This document shows positions 7,489-14,220 of a DNA stretch of 35,787 nt, one piece after another. This DNA is from Treponema sp. Its GTDB lineage: Bacteria > Spirochaetota > Spirochaetia > Treponematales > Breznakiellaceae. The position numbers were made by a program, and so were the translations under genes. The stretch is taken from assembly GCA_031278815.1 (NCBI GenBank), contig JAITJS010000027.1, positions 1 through 35,787 on the forward strand. Direction: 5' to 3'. Below the pieces are notes generated by a model, which was not told the origin of the DNA, did not search any database, and saw only the letters and a program-made list of their open reading frames with translations. Numbering within the stretch: position 1 is the first letter of the stretch; the number at the start of each line of letters is the position of its first letter.

Positions 7489-8817
7489 TCAATTCGATGC
7501 TCGCAGGCTGTATCCGTTATAAACCAGCGTTACAACTTGATTCGCCGGTACGGACAAGTTAGAGACACTATACACGTCCCCAGCATTATCTTTTACCGTT
7601 ATATCGTATGATGCCCCTGCCGGTATGGTTGGATATGTATTGGTATATCCAGGAGTTAATCCATTCCAATCGTTAATAATAACGCTCCCTGTCATATAAT
7701 TTTCAATAGTTATGACTTCGAGAGTCCAGGAAGAGCTATCATTTTTTACCTTTATAGTTCCATATCCACTGCTGGCGCTCAAAGATGCTCCCATGAAAGC
7801 ATAAGCAGAATAATCACTCGGACCTGCTGCGTTGACCGCTTTTACTTTGAAATATCCCGCTTCCTCAGCATCCCAGTTGATACTGGTAAATGAATTGGTA
7901 CTAGCGATACCGTCTAAGTAATAGGGCCCTGATGCTTGAAATGCGTAATAAATTTCATAACTCGTTGCTCCGCTCACCGAATTCCACGTAACTAGTGCGG
8001 TACTTCCGCTTCGACTTACGGTTACCCCGATTGGTACAGCAGGGATCGAGGCGCTGCTTCCACTTGCGGCTTCGGTTTGTATGAAGATCCCTCTGCTATA
8101 ATTGCTAGAGCCGTAAGTATTTGACGCCCTAACCCAAAAGATATACAGGGTCGATGTTTTTAGATCGGTAATGGTGGTGCTCGTATCCATACCTTCTGTA
8201 TATGGCGTTGAGTCTGTGGGTGTTGATTCAGAAGAAACGCTGGTAGTAACCTCCTGGTAATAAGTAGTATAATGGGTAGCTCCTGATACGGAATTCCAGG
8301 ATACGGATACACTGGTTGATGAAAGAGCCATTGCCGTTACACCGGTTGGTGTAGCAGGGGCAGAACCGCCGCTGTTTCCGCCTGAAGAAGGTGGTCCAAC
8401 ATACGAAGAAGAAGTAGAAAAAGCGCTCCCACCCGTTTCGTTGAATGCTTTTACTTTGAAATACCCCCAACTATTGCTGCTCAATCTATTTTCAATAGTA
8501 GGATAACCGTCAAGCGCATAAGAGGAATCGGATCCGTCATAAGACTGATAAACTTCATAACTCCGAGCGCCGCTCACCCGATTCCACGTAACTGATACCT
8601 CAGTTGCTGATACTCGGGTTGCCGTTACGCCGGTTGGCGCAGTAGGGGCAGAACTGGTTATCGCTTCATTAGTCCCGCCGTCTGTGGGTTTTGTAACGTT
8701 GCCTAATATCCCGCCACCGCCTTTATCACCGCCACCGGTATCACAGCCGGTCAGGGCTAATCCGAATACCAGCATAAGGCTGCATATTCCCGCCATAATC
8801 ACCTGATACTTTTTCAT
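7489..8817 (-). CDS. Lipoprotein with three fibronectin type III domains
   Basis: 442 residues. The signal peptide ends in the lipobox ALTGC with Cys25. A glycine-rich tether (about 26-56) leads to three fibronectin type III modules near 57-145, 153-247 and 256-345. Each begins with P-GV-A/V and carries the conserved WNSVSGA and YE/YTTY words, and two end in YFKVKA-N--G. The last 90 residues are a separate beta-domain that contains GSVIINDW and ITVKDNAGDVYSV. It is the first gene of the operon and probably lies on the outer surface or in the periplasm as a binding scaffold. A good AAAAAGGAGG site precedes the ATG. Upstream TTGTCC and TATAAG on the minus strand (8886-8912) are spaced by only 15 bases, so the promoter is uncertain. 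Confidence 0.85.
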   Translation of the reverse strand: MKKYQVIMAGICSLMLVFGLALTGCDTGGGDKGGGGILGNVTKPTDGGTNEAITSSAPTAPTGVTATRVSATEVSVTWNRVSGARSYEVYQSYDGSDSSYALDGYPTIENRLSSNSWGYFKVKAFNETGGSAFSTSSSYVGPPSSGGNSGGSAPATPTGVTAMALSSTSVSVSWNSVSGATHYTTYYQEVTTSVSSESTPTDSTPYTEGMDTSTTITDLKTSTLYIFWVRASNTYGSSNYSRGIFIQTEAASGSSASIPAVPIGVTVSRSGSTALVTWNSVSGATSYEIYYAFQASGPYYLDGIASTNSFTSINWDAEEAGYFKVKAVNAAGPSDYSAYAFMGASLSASSGYGTIKVKNDSSSWTLEVITIENYMTGSVIINDWNGLTPGYTNTYPTIPAGASYDITVKDNAGDVYSVSNLSVPANQVVTLVYNGYSLRASN

Positions 8818-9072
8818 GTAAGTACCTCCTTTTTCCAGGAACGTACCGGAATAAGCCCCGGCAGGTCTTTCCTCTTCGTTCCTTCCTTATATAAACTGCC
8901 CCCTAGGGACAAGATTCCTGAACTTAACCAGTATTTGTTTCATATATTTTTCCTATATGTTCCTGAGATACTCCATGATTTTTCCATGAACTCCTAAACC
9001 CAGGCTCACGCCAGGTATACATAATATAGAGAAGGCGCTTTTGTGCATCTCAGCACCCGCTTTCAATGGGTA

Positions 9073-9106
9073 TTGGTAATACCGTATATTTCATTGCTAT
9101 TACCAA
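9073..9106. promoter_or_regulatory. Dyad of GGTAATA words upstream of the XRE genes
   Basis: TTGGTAATA (9073-9081) and TATTACCAA (9098-9106) are perfect inverted 9-mers spaced by 16 bases. A third TATTACC occurs at 9151-9157, just before the promoter of the first regulator. The 400-base gap between the divergent fibronectin operon and the XRE genes has no gene, so these words are plausible operator half-sites for one or both regulators. Binding is not shown. Confidence 0.45.
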
Positions 9107-9160
9107 GTAAATAGGTGCAAAAATCCGGTATTAGTTTAGTATATACTTGTTATTACCTAG

Positions 9161-9188
9161 TTGTCAATACCCCGTAAAGCCATATCAT
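9161..9188 (+). promoter_or_regulatory. Promoter of the first XRE regulator
   Basis: TTGTCA (9161-9166) and TATCAT (9183-9188) are 16 bases apart, and the predicted transcript would start near 9195, about 20 bases before the ATG. The -35 box lies inside the word AGTTGTCAATA, which recurs before the second regulator. Confidence 0.5.
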
Positions 9189-9216
9189 ACCAATTTATAA
9201 GGAATGTAAGAAAACT

Positions 9217-9576
9217 ATGAATTTAGGACCAGAACGATTACGCAAGCTGCTGTCCCTGAATATCAAGAGCCACAGGAGGCTCTTAGGTATATCCCAGGAG
9301 AAACTGGCAGAAGCTGCAGACCTTTCAGCCCAGACCATAAACGATATTGAAGGCTGCCGCATGTGGGTAAGCGACAAGACCATTGTGAAACTCGCCCAGG
9401 CCCTCCAGGTGGAGGCGTACCAGCTTTTGCTCCCCAACATTGACGAGAAAACCCAAGAAGACGCTCCGGAGTCCCTTCATTCACCGGCAGAAACCTTGCT
9501 CACGCTCCAGCATAATATTAAAAAACAAATCGACCAGCAATTTGATGAAGTCCTCAGAACCGGTCTCTGGCGTTAA
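9217..9576 (+). CDS. XRE/Cro-type helix-turn-helix regulator, copy 1
   Basis: 119 residues. An N-terminal helix-turn-helix domain covers about 13-68, with ISQEKLAEAADLSAQTINDIEGCRMWVSDKTIVKLAQALQVEAYQLL, the standard XRE layout with the recognition helix at SAQTINDIE. The C-terminal 45 residues (about 75-119) are a helical tail with an amphipathic HNIKKQIDQQFDEVL segment that probably dimerises. It is a close paralogue of the next gene: helix-turn-helix and tail align without gaps and both proteins are 119 residues long. AAGGA precedes the ATG. It is likely a repressor of its own promoter and perhaps of the divergent envelope operon; that is inference from position. Confidence 0.85.
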   Translation: MNLGPERLRKLLSLNIKSHRRLLGISQEKLAEAADLSAQTINDIEGCRMWVSDKTIVKLAQALQVEAYQLLLPNIDEKTQEDAPESLHSPAETLLTLQHNIKKQIDQQFDEVLRTGLWR

Positions 9577-9657
9577 AGTCCCCGGTGTGAACAGGGTAAG
9601 CCCTTGCGCATACCTAGGGAACCCTTGATAGTAACCACGTGGATATTGTTTTTAACA

Positions 9658-9668
9658 AGTTGTCAATA
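9658..9668 (+). promoter_or_regulatory. Repeat of AGTTGTCAATA before the second XRE gene
   Basis: This 11-base word is identical to 9159-9169 before the first XRE gene. In the first copy it includes the -35 box. In the second no -10 box at the right distance is clear, which suggests that the word itself is an operator or a relic of the duplication. Confidence 0.4.
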
Positions 9669-9729
9669 ATTATGATTCCTGAGTACCCTCATAAGAAAAC
9701 CACACCGTCTATAAGGGGTTGAAGAGCAC

Positions 9730-10089
9730 ATGAGCAGAGGACCAGCATCATTACGGAGCATCTTGTCCATGAACATCAAACACCAGCGAAAAATCCTGGC
9801 TATATCCCAGGAAAAGCTCGCCAAAACCGCGGAACTTTCGACTCAGACCATAAACGATATTGAGGGTTGCCGTATCTGGGTGAGTGACAAGACTATGGCG
9901 AAACTCGCCCAGGCCCTTCAGGTAGAGGCGTACCAACTTTTGGTCCCTGCCCTGGAAGGGGAAAAGCGCAGAGAAACGAGGGCTCCCGCCCCTTCATCAA
10001 TAGAAATCTTGCTCACCTTACAACAACAGATTAAAAACGAGATCGATTTGCAATTTTATAGGGTCTTGAAATCCGATATATTACCTTAA
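9730..10089 (+). CDS. XRE/Cro-type helix-turn-helix regulator, copy 2
   Basis: 119 residues, a tandem paralogue of the gene ending at 9576. The helix-turn-helix (about 13-68) keeps ISQEKLAKTAELSTQTINDIEGCRIWVSDKTMAKLAQALQVEAYQLL, so the recognition helix differs by a single conservative residue (Ser-Thr for Ser-Ala). The tail ILLTLQQQIKNEIDLQFYRVL matches that of copy 1 in pattern. The nearly identical recognition helices suggest that the two bind the same or very similar DNA, while the more varied linkers could give them different dimers or effectors. The 153-base gap between them includes its own upstream motif. AAGGGG lies about 12 bases before the ATG. Confidence 0.84.
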   Translation: MSRGPASLRSILSMNIKHQRKILAISQEKLAKTAELSTQTINDIEGCRIWVSDKTMAKLAQALQVEAYQLLVPALEGEKRRETRAPAPSSIEILLTLQQQIKNEIDLQFYRVLKSDILP

Positions 10090-10199
10090 CCTTGCCAGGG
10101 TATACCCCAGAAAAACCGGGGATTATCCTCACCCATTCAGGTTAAGGCGGATCTCATATCGGCGAGATCTGGCGCTAGACATACGCGCACCACGAAGCA

Positions 10200-10227
10200 G
10201 TCCCATCAGGTACTAGCCTGATGGGAC
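10200..10227 (-). terminator. Perfect 11-bp hairpin over the stop of the UPF0178 gene
   Basis: GTCCCATCAGG (10200-10210) and CCTGATGGGAC (10217-10227) pair perfectly around TACTAG. The stem contains the TGA stop of the minus-strand gene ending at 10206. No T-run follows. It is the probable 3' end of the infC-manA operon and may also stop the XRE transcript that converges on it. Confidence 0.55.
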
Positions 10228-10688
10228 GCTACGGGGTTTTCCCGGATACGTTGCGACAAGATCCTATCCAAACTATCCGCAAACGCCTTGAGCTCCCGTC
10301 TACCATAGGTGCGGATACGCTCTCCGATAAGGCCCTTTTCCGCTAGGCCAAACATAAAATTTCTTCTGGAATAGTGTTCCCGAATATTTTCCTGGGTATA
10401 CACCCGCCCTCGGTCGTCTATAACCCAGATCGACCCTTCCACCAAGCGGTAGGCCAAGGGGATGTCCCGGGTTATCGCCACGTCTCCGGGACAAGCTAAG
10501 GCAACCATACGGTCGTCCGCAGCCCCTGCTCTGATAGAACAAAGCTCCATCATCACCCCATCCCCGGTTATACCCGGAATAGGACGGTTTGCCACAAAAA
10601 ACGCTCCTACTCCAGTTCTCCTGACCGCCCGCAACACCACTTCTCGAGTCGACCGGGGGCAGGAATCAGCATCCACCAGTATTTTCAT
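10206..10688 (-). CDS. UPF0178 (YaiI/YqxD) family protein
   Basis: 160 residues when started at the ATG at 10688, because the family begins MKILVDADSCP. The family has a PIN/NYN-nuclease-like fold of unknown function. Seen here: the N-terminal acidic ILVDAD, the central AGAADDRMVALACPGDVAITRDIPLA motif with the conserved Thr-Arg-Asp, and the late YSRRNFMFGL. The catalytic-looking aspartates are all kept. The start overlaps the end of manA by 23 bases in a different frame, which implies translational coupling. It is the last gene of a seven-gene minus-strand run that begins with infC. The physiological substrate is unknown. Confidence 0.88.
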   Translation of the reverse strand: MKILVDADSCPRSTREVVLRAVRRTGVGAFFVANRPIPGITGDGVMMELCSIRAGAADDRMVALACPGDVAITRDIPLAYRLVEGSIWVIDDRGRVYTQENIREHYSRRNFMFGLAEKGLIGERIRTYGRRELKAFADSLDRILSQRIRENPVASHQAST

Positions 10689-11925
10689 CTTTGTCTTCCA
10701 TGACATATAAGGAACCGATTCCTGCCCCGTAGAGGGTGTAGGTTCCCCTGAAGTGAAGGTCTGCTGGCTTACCTGCGGGGATGAACGCCGATTCCCCTTG
10801 CATGAGGTTCCATTCCCCCTCCCCTGAGGAAAAGGTGATGTGCAGCTTTCCCTGGGTTACGATAAGTATCCCGGGAAGGAACTGGGGGTCTTGTATCTGG
10901 TCCCCCTGACCTTCCATTACCCATAGGGAGAATTCTTGTACCTGAGTCTGATACCGTCCTCCTTGCGATCGGAGGATCTGGGGATGAAACACGGAGAAAT
11001 CCAAAATGCGTACTAGTTCCTCCTTATCCACATGCTTGGAGCTTAATCCTCCCCGAAGTACATTGTCCGAGTTGGCCATAAGCTCCACCCCAAAACCACG
11101 CAGATAGCCGTGGAGGACCCCTGCAGGAAGATAGAGTCCTTCACCAGGGGCCAGATCGATCCGGTTGAGGTACAGGGGAGCCAGCACTGCCGGGTCCCCT
11201 GGGTAGCGTTCCGCACCATAGGCCATGAGTTCCCATGCCTGCTTATAAACAGGATACTCGTTGATAAGCCTTTCCTTCTGGTCTCTCCCATAGGCGCTCA
11301 ATGCCTGCCCTACTGCTACGGGAAGCCCGAACAGCCCCTGAAGAAATGCCCGGAGGCGTTGGGCTGTAGCGCCTGCTTCCAAGGTTTGAACGAGCCTATG
11401 CAGGGCGGTATACAAGGGCTCTGGTGCGGATTGCGCAAACACCGCCACGCCCTGGACAATCTGTTCCGGTTCTTGGAATCCGCACAGGGCCGTGAAAGGA
11501 CTCAGGGCACAGATAATTTCCGGTTTATGAGAAGGATCTTTGTAATTCCGGTAGGGCGCCTTAAGGGGTATACCGAGTTGATTTTCCCGTTCCCAGCCCC
11601 TTTGGGCTTGCTCCTTGTTTGGATGGGCTTGGAGGGAAAGAGGCTGCTCCACGGCTAAGAGTTTAAACAAGAAAGGCAGGGTCCCAAAAGCCTGCTGGAT
11701 CGCTGTTCCTACATACCCAGCCGGATCTTGGGCTATCAACGAAGCGAGAGGCAACGCAGTCCCCGCATACTCAGTGATAGACGGCCCCTCTGGATGAACC
11801 CCCATCCATAATTCCGCCCATGGAAGCCCTTCAGGATTTGCCACCCCCAATAACTGAGGAATCCATTGAGGCGATCCCCAGTCATAGTGCTTGATGGGAT
11901 TTTGAAGTCTAAACAGAGGGTTCAT
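10666..11925 (-). CDS. manA: Mannose-6-phosphate isomerase, class I
   Basis: Interconverts mannose 6-phosphate and fructose 6-phosphate in the cytoplasm and supplies GDP-mannose for envelope glycans or feeds mannose to glycolysis. The 419 residues match the class I length. Zinc ligands read off by alignment to the known enzymes are Gln99 and His101 (in QAHPNK), Glu136 (in KPEI) and His272 (in PAGVLHGY), and the catalytic Arg is 291 (in NVLRGGL). Only a distant AAGGAA lies before the ATG at 11925, and no better start exists. Its neighbours are zapA upstream and a UPF0178 gene downstream. It shares the operon with translation genes rather than with sugar genes. Confidence 0.95.
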   Translation of the reverse strand: MNPLFRLQNPIKHYDWGSPQWIPQLLGVANPEGLPWAELWMGVHPEGPSITEYAGTALPLASLIAQDPAGYVGTAIQQAFGTLPFLFKLLAVEQPLSLQAHPNKEQAQRGWERENQLGIPLKAPYRNYKDPSHKPEIICALSPFTALCGFQEPEQIVQGVAVFAQSAPEPLYTALHRLVQTLEAGATAQRLRAFLQGLFGLPVAVGQALSAYGRDQKERLINEYPVYKQAWELMAYGAERYPGDPAVLAPLYLNRIDLAPGEGLYLPAGVLHGYLRGFGVELMANSDNVLRGGLSSKHVDKEELVRILDFSVFHPQILRSQGGRYQTQVQEFSLWVMEGQGDQIQDPQFLPGILIVTQGKLHITFSSGEGEWNLMQGESAFIPAGKPADLHFRGTYTLYGAGIGSLYVMEDKDENTGGC

Positions 11926-11948
11926 ATCATGCCATAGGGTTCCTTACA

Positions 11949-12290
11949 TCAAGGTTCATACGATAACACTTCGTCAATGCGGGCGATCAAACTCAACGTA
12001 ATCTGCTCGGTTTCACGAGCTTCCGCCTCTTGCTCCGCAGCTTCCCGGGTGAATATTCTTTGGATTTCATCGCAAAGTAAAAATCCCGTGAGAATAGCAA
12101 TTTTAAGGGGATCCCGTAAACCCGTTGAATTTTGAGTGCTTTCCAGGGCTAAACGGTAATTGTTAAGGATACTTTCAAGGTACACGGGATTTTCTTCGGC
12201 AGCAATAGAAAAAGAGGTCCCCAATAGTTCGATCCGTAAATCATTTTTCATGAATCGAACGTTTTTTAAAGCTTGACCACTTTTTGACAT
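11949..12290 (-). CDS. zapA: ZapA-like cell division protein
   Basis: 113 residues. ZapA proteins are small cytoplasmic dimers or tetramers that bundle FtsZ filaments. The N-terminal globular part reads DLRIELLGTSFSIAAEENPVYLESILNNYRLALE, the ZapA pattern of a beta-strand with L-G-F-I followed by a long helix. The second half (about 60-110) is a helix ending in a coiled coil rich in Glu and Ala. The start at 12290 has AAGAGGT six bases before the ATG. A short coiled-coil gene lies 9 bases upstream, so the pair resembles the ZapA and ZapB partners. The name is a family assignment from sequence pattern. Confidence 0.8.
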   Translation of the reverse strand: MSKSGQALKNVRFMKNDLRIELLGTSFSIAAEENPVYLESILNNYRLALESTQNSTGLRDPLKIAILTGFLLCDEIQRIFTREAAEQEAEARETEQITLSLIARIDEVLSYEP

Positions 12291-12299
12291 GGATACCTC

Positions 12300-12599
12300 T
12301 TAAGACTGATTGGTAGGCTGATCCGTTTGTGTCGTATCATTATGCGGAGGAGGGGCTTCGTGGTCTCCCATGGCGTCTTCAAACTGATTGAGCCGATTGA
12401 GCGCCGAGAGGATTCCTTCTTCAATAAGAGCATGATCTTCTCTAAAACCCTGAATCACCTGTTCCAGTTCTTCGATCCGTTTTTTCTGGACTTGGGTCTG
12501 TTCTTTTAAGTCCTTGTTTTCTTCAGTTATCCGCTTTAGTAAGTCCAAGGTACTGACCACCTTGGTTTCCAGTAATTTGACGTGTTCCACAGTTCCCAT
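12300..12599 (-). CDS. Short coiled-coil protein, ZapB-like
   Basis: 99 residues. Residues 5-75 form one continuous heptad coiled coil (LLETKVVSTLDLLKRITEENKDLKEQ and following). The last 25 residues are a disordered Pro/Asp/Thr/Gln tail. The size, the soluble coiled coil and the gene order next to zapA suggest a ZapB-like division factor that binds ZapA. Such proteins evolve fast, so homology cannot be claimed from sequence alone. The gene starts 2 bases after the rplT stop, which implies the same mRNA and translation by ribosomes already loaded. The ribosome site (GGGGG) is weak. Confidence 0.72.
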   Translation of the reverse strand: MGTVEHVKLLETKVVSTLDLLKRITEENKDLKEQTQVQKKRIEELEQVIQGFREDHALIEEGILSALNRLNQFEDAMGDHEAPPPHNDTTQTDQPTNQS

Positions 12600-12601
12600 C
12601 G

Positions 12602-12961
12602 TTAAGCCCCCAATGCCGCTTTAGCCTGAGATACCACCACCTTAAAGGCCGGGGTGTCCTCCACCGCGAGGAAGGCCAGGGCTTTTCGGTTGATGGTTAC
12701 GCCCGCCTTATTGAGGCCGGCAATAAACCGTGAATAGGACAGTCCCTCTCCCCGGCAGGCCGCATTAATGCGGATGATCCACAACTGCCTAAAATCGCCT
12801 TTCCGGTCTCTCCGGTCTCGATAAGCATAAGAGAGCCCCTTAGCAACCGCATCCTTAGCGGTTTTGTAGTTTGAATGGCGACGTCCCCAATAGCCTTTGG
12901 CCTGTTTTAGAATCTTCTTTCGATGGTCCTTTCTTCTTGAACCGTCTACTGCTCTTGACAT
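12602..12961 (-). CDS. rplT: Ribosomal protein L20
   Basis: 119 residues, full length. Starts at the ATG at 12961 after AGGAGAGG. Characteristic segments are present: [27 protein letters not shown], a basic N-terminal tail that threads into 23S rRNA, then [23 protein letters not shown] and SRFIAGL. L20 is an early assembly protein of the large subunit. In other bacteria it also represses its own operon by binding an RNA copy of its rRNA site upstream of rpmI. The 150-nt spacer between infC and rpmI is a candidate place for such a site here. Confidence 0.97.
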   Translation of the reverse strand: MSRAVDGSRRKDHRKKILKQAKGYWGRRHSNYKTAKDAVAKGLSYAYRDRRDRKGDFRQLWIIRINAACRGEGLSYSRFIAGLNKAGVTINRKALAFLAVEDTPAFKVVVSQAKAALGA

Positions 12962-12971
12962 AACACCTCTC

Positions 12972-13172
12972 CTATCCGTAGGGTAATAATCGTTTTTTGA
13001 TTGCCTGCACATTGTCGGTGGACAATATACCCGCATGCCGGAGCTTCCGCTTCCGCTTACTTGACTTCTTGGTAAGAATATGACGGAGGTTCTGTTTTTT
13101 ATACTTTACCTTTCCCGTCCCTGTGAAAGAATAACGCTTGGCAGCGCTTTTCTTGGTTTTCATTTTTGGCAT
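12972..13172 (-). CDS. rpmI: Ribosomal protein L35
   Basis: 66 residues, the normal length. Starts at the ATG at 13172 with GAGGATG just upstream. The sequence begins [20 protein letters not shown] and is highly basic, with the conserved LRHAGILS and IKKRLLPY near the end. It lies between infC and rplT, the order conserved in most bacteria. The 150-base gap to infC is long for an operon and has the short dyad CCTTA-A-GCTAAGG near 13288-13301. No intrinsic terminator is obvious in the gap. Confidence 0.97.
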   Translation of the reverse strand: MPKMKTKKSAAKRYSFTGTGKVKYKKQNLRHILTKKSSKRKRKLRHAGILSTDNVQAIKKRLLPYG

Positions 13173-13322
13173 CCTGTCATCCTCAATGTAAAAAATGTAC
13201 AATTCGTAAACTGCAAAATTTTATTTTCCATCATACTCGTGAAAAAACAACCGCAGGGATGGTACCATAGACTTGGTCCAGCTCTCCCTTAAAGCTAAGG
13301 TTATATATGTATACCTACATCC

Positions 13323-13841
13323 TTATTTCTTAGACTTGGGACTCACGACCATAGACATGAACCGGCCTTCCATAGCCGGCGCTTTATCCATCACATATTC
13401 CCCTTCAAGACGTTTCAGCACGTCTTTAAGGACGTCTAAGCCCAGTTCAGTATGGGCAAGTTCCCTGCCTCTGAAGCGGATGGTAACCTTGACCTTATTA
13501 CCTTCAGCAAGAAATTCCCGTACATGCTTTGACTTAAACTCAATATCATGTTCGTCAATCTTCGGCTGCATACGGATTTCCTTGAGTTTCAGCAGCTTCT
13601 GCTTCTTTTTTGAATCCCGGACCTTCTTTTCATTCTCGAATTTGAACTTACCATAATCCATGATTTTGACCACCGGTGGAACCGCCTGAGGCGCAACTTC
13701 CACTAGGTCAAGACCTCGTCCTCTAGCAATCGCCAGTGCTTCCAGAGTAGGAATAATTCCCTGTTGCTCACCTTCATTCCGAATGAGGCGAACTTCCCGC
13801 ACCCGAATCTGTTCATTAATCCGTAAATCCTTATCCGACAA
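13323..13841 (-). CDS. infC: Translation initiation factor IF-3
   Basis: 172 residues, both domains present. The N-terminal domain contains [15 protein letters not shown] and GLDLVEVAP, a lysine-rich linker helix sits near 70-95, and the C-terminal domain has [14 protein letters not shown] and the [10 protein letters not shown] strand. It binds the 30S subunit and proofreads start codons and initiator tRNA. The start codon is TTG at 13841, preceded by a strong GAGGAGGTCAG. IF-3 discriminates against weak start codons, and infC in other bacteria uses AUU or another rare start for self-control, so the TTG fits autoregulation. It is the first gene of the seven-gene run. Confidence 0.96.
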   Translation of the reverse strand: MSDKDLRINEQIRVREVRLIRNEGEQQGIIPTLEALAIARGRGLDLVEVAPQAVPPVVKIMDYGKFKFENEKKVRDSKKKQKLLKLKEIRMQPKIDEHDIEFKSKHVREFLAEGNKVKVTIRFRGRELAHTELGLDVLKDVLKRLEGEYVMDKAPAMEGRFMSMVVSPKSKK

Positions 13842-13855
13842 CTGACCTCCTCGTA

Positions 13856-13880
13856 CAGTTCCTTTAGGAACTGAAGTTCC
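13856..13880 (-). promoter_or_regulatory. infC leader with two mutually exclusive hairpins
   Basis: CAGTTCC (13856-13862) pairs with GGAACTG (13867-13873). The same GGAAC (13867-13871) can instead pair with GTTCC (13876-13880). The two hairpins share one arm, so only one can form. They lie just upstream of the infC ribosome site. A regulatory switch is possible but only inferred. Confidence 0.4.
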
Positions 13881-13916
13881 CAGCGTAAGGGGGTATGCAC
13901 CGAGAACTTAAATAGT

Positions 13917-13946
13917 ATTATAACGAATAAAAGGTTCTTCCGTCTA
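13917..13946 (-). promoter_or_regulatory. Promoter of the infC operon
   Basis: On the minus strand a perfect TATAAT (13922-13917) is preceded by TAGACG (13946-13941) with an 18-base spacer. It predicts a start near 13910 and a leader of about 70 nt that includes the paired hairpins. Confidence 0.55.
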
Positions 13947-14083
13947 GTAGGTACTCATTATTATGCAACGGCAATAAATATAACTAAACTACTTTCCAGA
14001 TGAGCAGGCAGTCACCGAGCGGATCGCCGCAGGACGTATTCCTCCCTTAAAAGGGGTCATTATCTGGAACGAGTTCGGTGATC

Positions 14084-14185
14084 ATGGCCTTGCTTATTCT
14101 TTCTTCCTTGCCTATTATGCTGTTGTATATCTTTGCACAGGACAAACTGGTTAAAGGTATGATGGTCGGTGCGGTGAAGGGTTAG
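14084..14185 (+). pseudogene. C-terminal relic of a MalG-type sugar ABC permease
   Basis: Thirty-three codons ending in TAG at 14183 read as one hydrophobic helix followed by FAQDKLVKGMMVGAVKG, which is the standard ending of carbohydrate ABC permeases of the MalG/CUT1 family. In the same frame a stop lies at 14048, so no full gene remains. Another frame just upstream contains IWNEF, which resembles the EAA-loop of these permeases, so a deletion or frameshift may have removed the part between. The relic stands 35 bases before a sugar-alcohol-type dehydrogenase. A transport gene probably once headed that operon. Confidence 0.65.
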
Positions 14186-14220
14186 ACTGGATCAGCCGAA
14201 ACGTAAGGAGACATAGTAGT

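Noticed and set aside
13288-13301. Possible L20-binding leader in the infC-rpmI gap
   Set aside because: Only a short dyad is seen; no likeness to the known L20 leader folds could be demonstrated by eye.
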